Source: Candidatus Heimdallarchaeota archaeon (GTDB lineage: Archaea; Asgardarchaeota; Heimdallarchaeia; Heimdallarchaeales; Kariarchaeaceae). Taken from it: a stretch of DNA of 7,537 nucleotides. Both the position numbers and the translations under genes were made by a program. Under the pieces are notes generated by a model. That model had not been told where the DNA came from and searched no databases. It worked only from the letters and a program-made list of their open reading frames with translations. This document shows positions 6,044 to 7,537 of this stretch, in pieces (position 1 is the first letter of the stretch; every line of letters begins with the position of its first letter). Where the stretch lies: positions 1 to 7,537 of the forward strand of contig JACZSS010000116.1 of NCBI GenBank assembly GCA_022574115.1. The letters run 5' to 3'.

Positions 6044-6058
6044 ATCACGCCTTGCCCA

Positions 6059-6065
6059 TTTTTTT
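6059..6065 (+). terminator. T-tract after tRNA-Phe
   Basis: Seven T residues directly follow the discriminator base, the expected oligo-T termination signal for a short archaeal RNA gene. Confidence 0.55.
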
Positions 6066-6067
6066 CA

Positions 6068-6114
6068 AAGATTCAGAATCTTGAATTCAAATCGGACTTT
6101 CGTTATAAGAAAGT
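6068..6114. repeat. Two short inverted repeats between tRNA-Phe and the 6193 gene
   Basis: AAGATTC-A-GAATCTT (6068-6082) is a perfect 7-bp inverted repeat with a one-base centre. ACTTTC-GTTATAA-GAAAGT (6096-6114) is a 6-bp stem with a 7-base loop. They lie between the end of tRNA-Phe and the 3' end of the minus-strand gene at 6193, so they could take part in transcript ends, form an operator, or have no function. Confidence 0.4.
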
Positions 6115-6192
6115 ATTAGAGAAAATGTCCCTGACGAACGAGGTTTTCATTCAGATAATCACTTAAATTTGGGAAGAGCTAGATTGATCAGG

Positions 6193-6519
6193 TTAATAAG
6201 CTAATATTTGTCCGTCTAGAAGACTTATCGCAACTTCTAATGTCGGAAAGACACTTGGACCAAGATCCGTACCACCAGTATCTACAACCGTAAATTTGAT
6301 ATCAATTTCTCGGACCGTATCTAGATTTCCATGCTTAGCCAAAATAGATTGAATTACATACCTCACATAGTTTTGAACTGTTTGTGATATATGACTGTCA
6401 GAATTTAGCAAATCAGATCCACCTTCCCCACTACTAAGAAATGACAGATTGACAATATGCTTTGAGATTTCATCAATAACGGACTTTAGTTCATCTTTGA
6501 AATCTATTACTGGAGACAT
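6193..6519 (-). CDS. Uncharacterised 108-residue protein
   Basis: I do not recognise the family. The product starts MSPVIDFKDELKSVIDEI. An amphipathic helical N-terminal part (about residues 5-28) is followed by a Gly/Ser-rich segment (about 29-45), a second helix (46-64), and a strand-rich end with IDIKFTVVD, a TGGTDLGPSVFPT loop and LEVAISLLDGQILAY. There is no signal peptide, membrane helix or cysteine, so it should be a small soluble cytosolic protein. The amino-acid make-up is typical of a coded protein. ATG 6519 has no clear Shine-Dalgarno site. A TATA-like element within the inverted repeat at 6548-6566 lies about 30-45 bases upstream, so the leader is short or absent. It is transcribed alone, opposite to its neighbours. 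The Gly-Gly loop might be a binding loop, but no function can be assigned. Confidence 0.7.
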   Translation of the reverse strand: MSPVIDFKDELKSVIDEISKHIVNLSFLSSGEGGSDLLNSDSHISQTVQNYVRYVIQSILAKHGNLDTVREIDIKFTVVDTGGTDLGPSVFPTLEVAISLLDGQILAY

Positions 6520-6547
6520 TATTATATGTAATCTAGTTAAGCTCTAC

Positions 6548-6566
6548 ACTTAAATTTTTTTTAAGT
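6548..6566 (-). promoter_or_regulatory. Palindromic AT-rich element at the promoter of the 6193-6519 gene
   Basis: ACTTAAA (6548-6554) and TTTAAGT (6560-6566) form a perfect 7-bp inverted repeat around five T residues. It sits 29-47 bases before ATG 6519 (minus strand), covering the likely TATA box. It could be the TATA element itself, an operator for a dimeric regulator, or both. Confidence 0.4.
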
Positions 6567-7025
6567 TAATATGATTGTGATATTGATTAAATTGAAGATT
6601 CAATCTATTTGTTCATGATTTATTTACGAAGGAAGAATTCCAGTCTTTGTTTTTTCTGCAAACGATCTTGCATTCTGAATAATCCAAGAATTAAGTTTCT
6701 TAACCAAATTGAATCCAGTCTTCATGTTGAATAGTTAGAACACGAGTCGTGGTAACAAGTTGCATCTGATTTAGCTTTCCGACAAATCATCAATTACTAC
6801 CCCGCTTTGACCAACTTAGCAACTGAGAGATGATGACGTACAATACGAGGGGCATTCTTCTAGAATCTTCTACTTAACTTTTTTAATTTCATCGAATTTG
6901 AGAAGACAACGTGCTCTTTAAGACAATTAAATTATTGTACCAACAAGATATTTTAATTGGTTAGAACTCTATGGCTGAAAGATAAACCTTGTATGGCTTG
7001 AATTTAACAATTGTACCAATATTAC
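6567..7025. other. Gene-poor spacer, possible decayed frame on the minus strand
   Basis: No intact gene is convincing here. On the minus strand a broken reading can be followed from about 6890 to 6626. It starts at ATG (about 6890, MKLKKLSRRF then a stop), continues KNAPRIVRHHLSVAKLVKAG, shifts frame to VVIDDLSES, meets further stops, and ends with an open 33-codon piece starting MKTGFNLVKKLNSWIIQN. It may be a gene remnant or chance. A short palindrome, CACGAGTCGTG, is at 6741-6751. ATTGTACCAA occurs twice, at 6934-6943 and 7010-7019. Confidence 0.25.
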
Positions 7026-7037
7026 GTTATAAGATAT
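7026..7037 (+). promoter_or_regulatory. TATA-like box before the 7055 ORF
   Basis: GTTATAAGATAT-type sequence is centred about 25 nt before ATG 7055, the right distance for a leaderless archaeal transcript. A copy of ATTGTACCAA (7010-7019) lies directly upstream. Confidence 0.4.
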
Positions 7038-7054
7038 TACTCATTTTTGCTTAG

Positions 7055-7276
7055 ATGACAATTAAATCATTTGAACTTTGCATATCACCATCCCTTCCTT
7101 TATCGAGTTCAGCAATTCATTTAACCGTTTATCACTTTGTGAGAATCAACCCTCAGGGCGTTCTTCCGCTGATCATTGGAATGCCCATTTTTCTCTCTTT
7201 GATCCTAGTTGCTTTTCGAAGACTAACGATAAAAGAATCGAGCAACCAAGCTTCTAAAATCTCATGTTATTGTTGA
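7055..7276 (+). CDS. Possible small single-helix membrane protein
   Basis: This open frame of 73 codons runs from ATG 7055 to TGA. A hydrophobic segment at about residues 35-55 (GVLPLIIGMPIFLSLILVAF) is followed by basic residues FRRLTIK, which suggests one membrane helix with its C-terminal side in the cytoplasm. No family is recognised. The well-placed TATA-like box upstream and lack of a Shine-Dalgarno site would fit leaderless expression. The last 10 bases overlap the 3' end of the minus-strand zinc-ribbon gene, a convergent arrangement. Short length and lack of a known motif leave a real chance that it is not translated. Confidence 0.4.
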   Translation: MTIKSFELCISPSLPLSSSAIHLTVYHFVRINPQGVLPLIIGMPIFLSLILVAFRRLTIKESSNQASKISCYC

Positions 7277-7537
7277 TCTTTACCACAGTTCGGGCAATAT
7301 ACTTCATTAGGATTGATCACTTCAAAGCAATTCCAACATCTGACGATTGTCGTTTTTGTTAATTCTGCTTGAAGTGACTTGATTCGGCCAGAAACAATGC
7401 TTAATACTTTTTCGTCAAATTTGCGACCAGCAGCATGTCTTTGTTGGCGAATTATTGGTGGGACCCTGAACCAAGCGATTATTATGAGGACAACTAGGAT
7501 AAATACACTGACACCTCTTTGAAATGGACTCCAACCC
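7267..7537 (-). CDS. Membrane-anchored zinc-ribbon protein (5' end outside window)
   Basis: The frame is open from the right edge to TAA at 7267-7269, showing the last 89 residues; the start lies beyond the window. The visible part begins with a membrane helix (GVSVFILVVLIIIAWF, about visible residues 8-23). A basic segment (RVPPIIRQQRHAAGRK) and a polar helix (about 40-62, KVLSIVSGRIKSLQAEL) follow. It ends in a zinc ribbon with C67, C70, C81 and C84 (CWNC...CPNC) close to the C-terminus. By the positive-inside rule the basic segment, helix and ribbon should be cytoplasmic. Such C-terminal zinc ribbons on small membrane proteins are common in archaea and usually of unknown role, possibly protein-protein contacts. 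It converges on, and overlaps by 10 bases, the possible ORF at 7055. Confidence 0.75.
   Translation of the reverse strand, partial: GWSPFQRGVSVFILVVLIIIAWFRVPPIIRQQRHAAGRKFDEKVLSIVSGRIKSLQAELTKTTIVRCWNCFEVINPNEVYCPNCGKDQQ

Larger units (their letters stand above)
5936..6058 (+). tRNA. tRNA-Phe (anticodon GAA) with two introns
   Basis: The acceptor stem is GGGCAAG (5936-5942) with CTTGCCC (6051-6057), A6058 is the discriminator, and CCA is not encoded. The D-arm is GCTC...GAGC (5945-5961). The anticodon stem CAGGA (5963-5967) pairs with TCCTG (5993-5997), and the anticodon GAA is at 5970-5972. The T-stem GCGTG (6003-6007) pairs with CACGC (6046-6050). Removing 5974-5991 and 6013-6043 gives a standard 74-nt tRNA with seven-base anticodon loop CTGAAGA, variable loop ATGCC and T-loop TTCAAAT. 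The tRNA decodes UUU/UUC. Seven T residues follow immediately. AT-rich promoter candidates lie near 5881-5905, but none is well placed. Confidence 0.92.

Noticed and set aside
6820..6850. ATGATGA near CTGA as a C/D box guide RNA
   Set aside because: No second CTGA box follows at the proper distance and no terminal stem is present.

Overview
The window looks like an AT-rich archaeal chromosome segment, possibly from an Asgard (Heimdall-like) lineage. The archaeal evidence is an archaeal/eukaryal-type prolyl-tRNA synthetase with a C-terminal Cys4 element, tRNA genes that lack encoded CCA and carry bulge-helix-bulge introns, TATA-like boxes about 25-30 nt before probable leaderless starts, and a two-winged-helix regulator of archaeal type. 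The stand-alone Roadblock/LC7 protein and long gene-poor spacers fit Asgard archaea, but that placement is an inference.

Layout from left to right: tRNA-Val(UAC) interrupted by three introns of 29 nt each (154-315); prolyl-tRNA synthetase (527-1957); a Roadblock/LC7 protein (2061-2444); a histidine ammonia-lyase with an intact MIO triad (2546-4069); a convergent GNAT acetyltransferase on the minus strand that keeps one reading frame end to end but has two internal stop codons (4061-4576); a two-gene unit of a small three-helix membrane protein and a tandem winged-helix regulator (4687-5570); a small hypothetical ORF (5637-5834); tRNA-Phe(GAA) with a canonical anticodon-loop intron and a second intron in the T-loop (5936-6058); an unrecognised 108-residue minus-strand protein (6193-6519); about 530 nt without a convincing gene; a possible small single-helix membrane protein (7055-7276); and the C-terminal part of a minus-strand membrane-anchored zinc-ribbon protein that runs off the right edge (7267-7537).

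Two genes concern translation of specific amino acids (tRNA-Val next to ProRS, tRNA-Phe further on). The metabolic gene is histidine ammonia-lyase, with no other histidine-degradation gene in view. The membrane protein/winged-helix pair is a plausible membrane-linked transcription switch. The most unusual content is the intron load: five introns in two tRNA genes, including a 7-nt exon in tRNA-Val whose bases are claimed by two competing splicing structures. Apart from that, I see no mobile element, CRISPR array or defence cluster.
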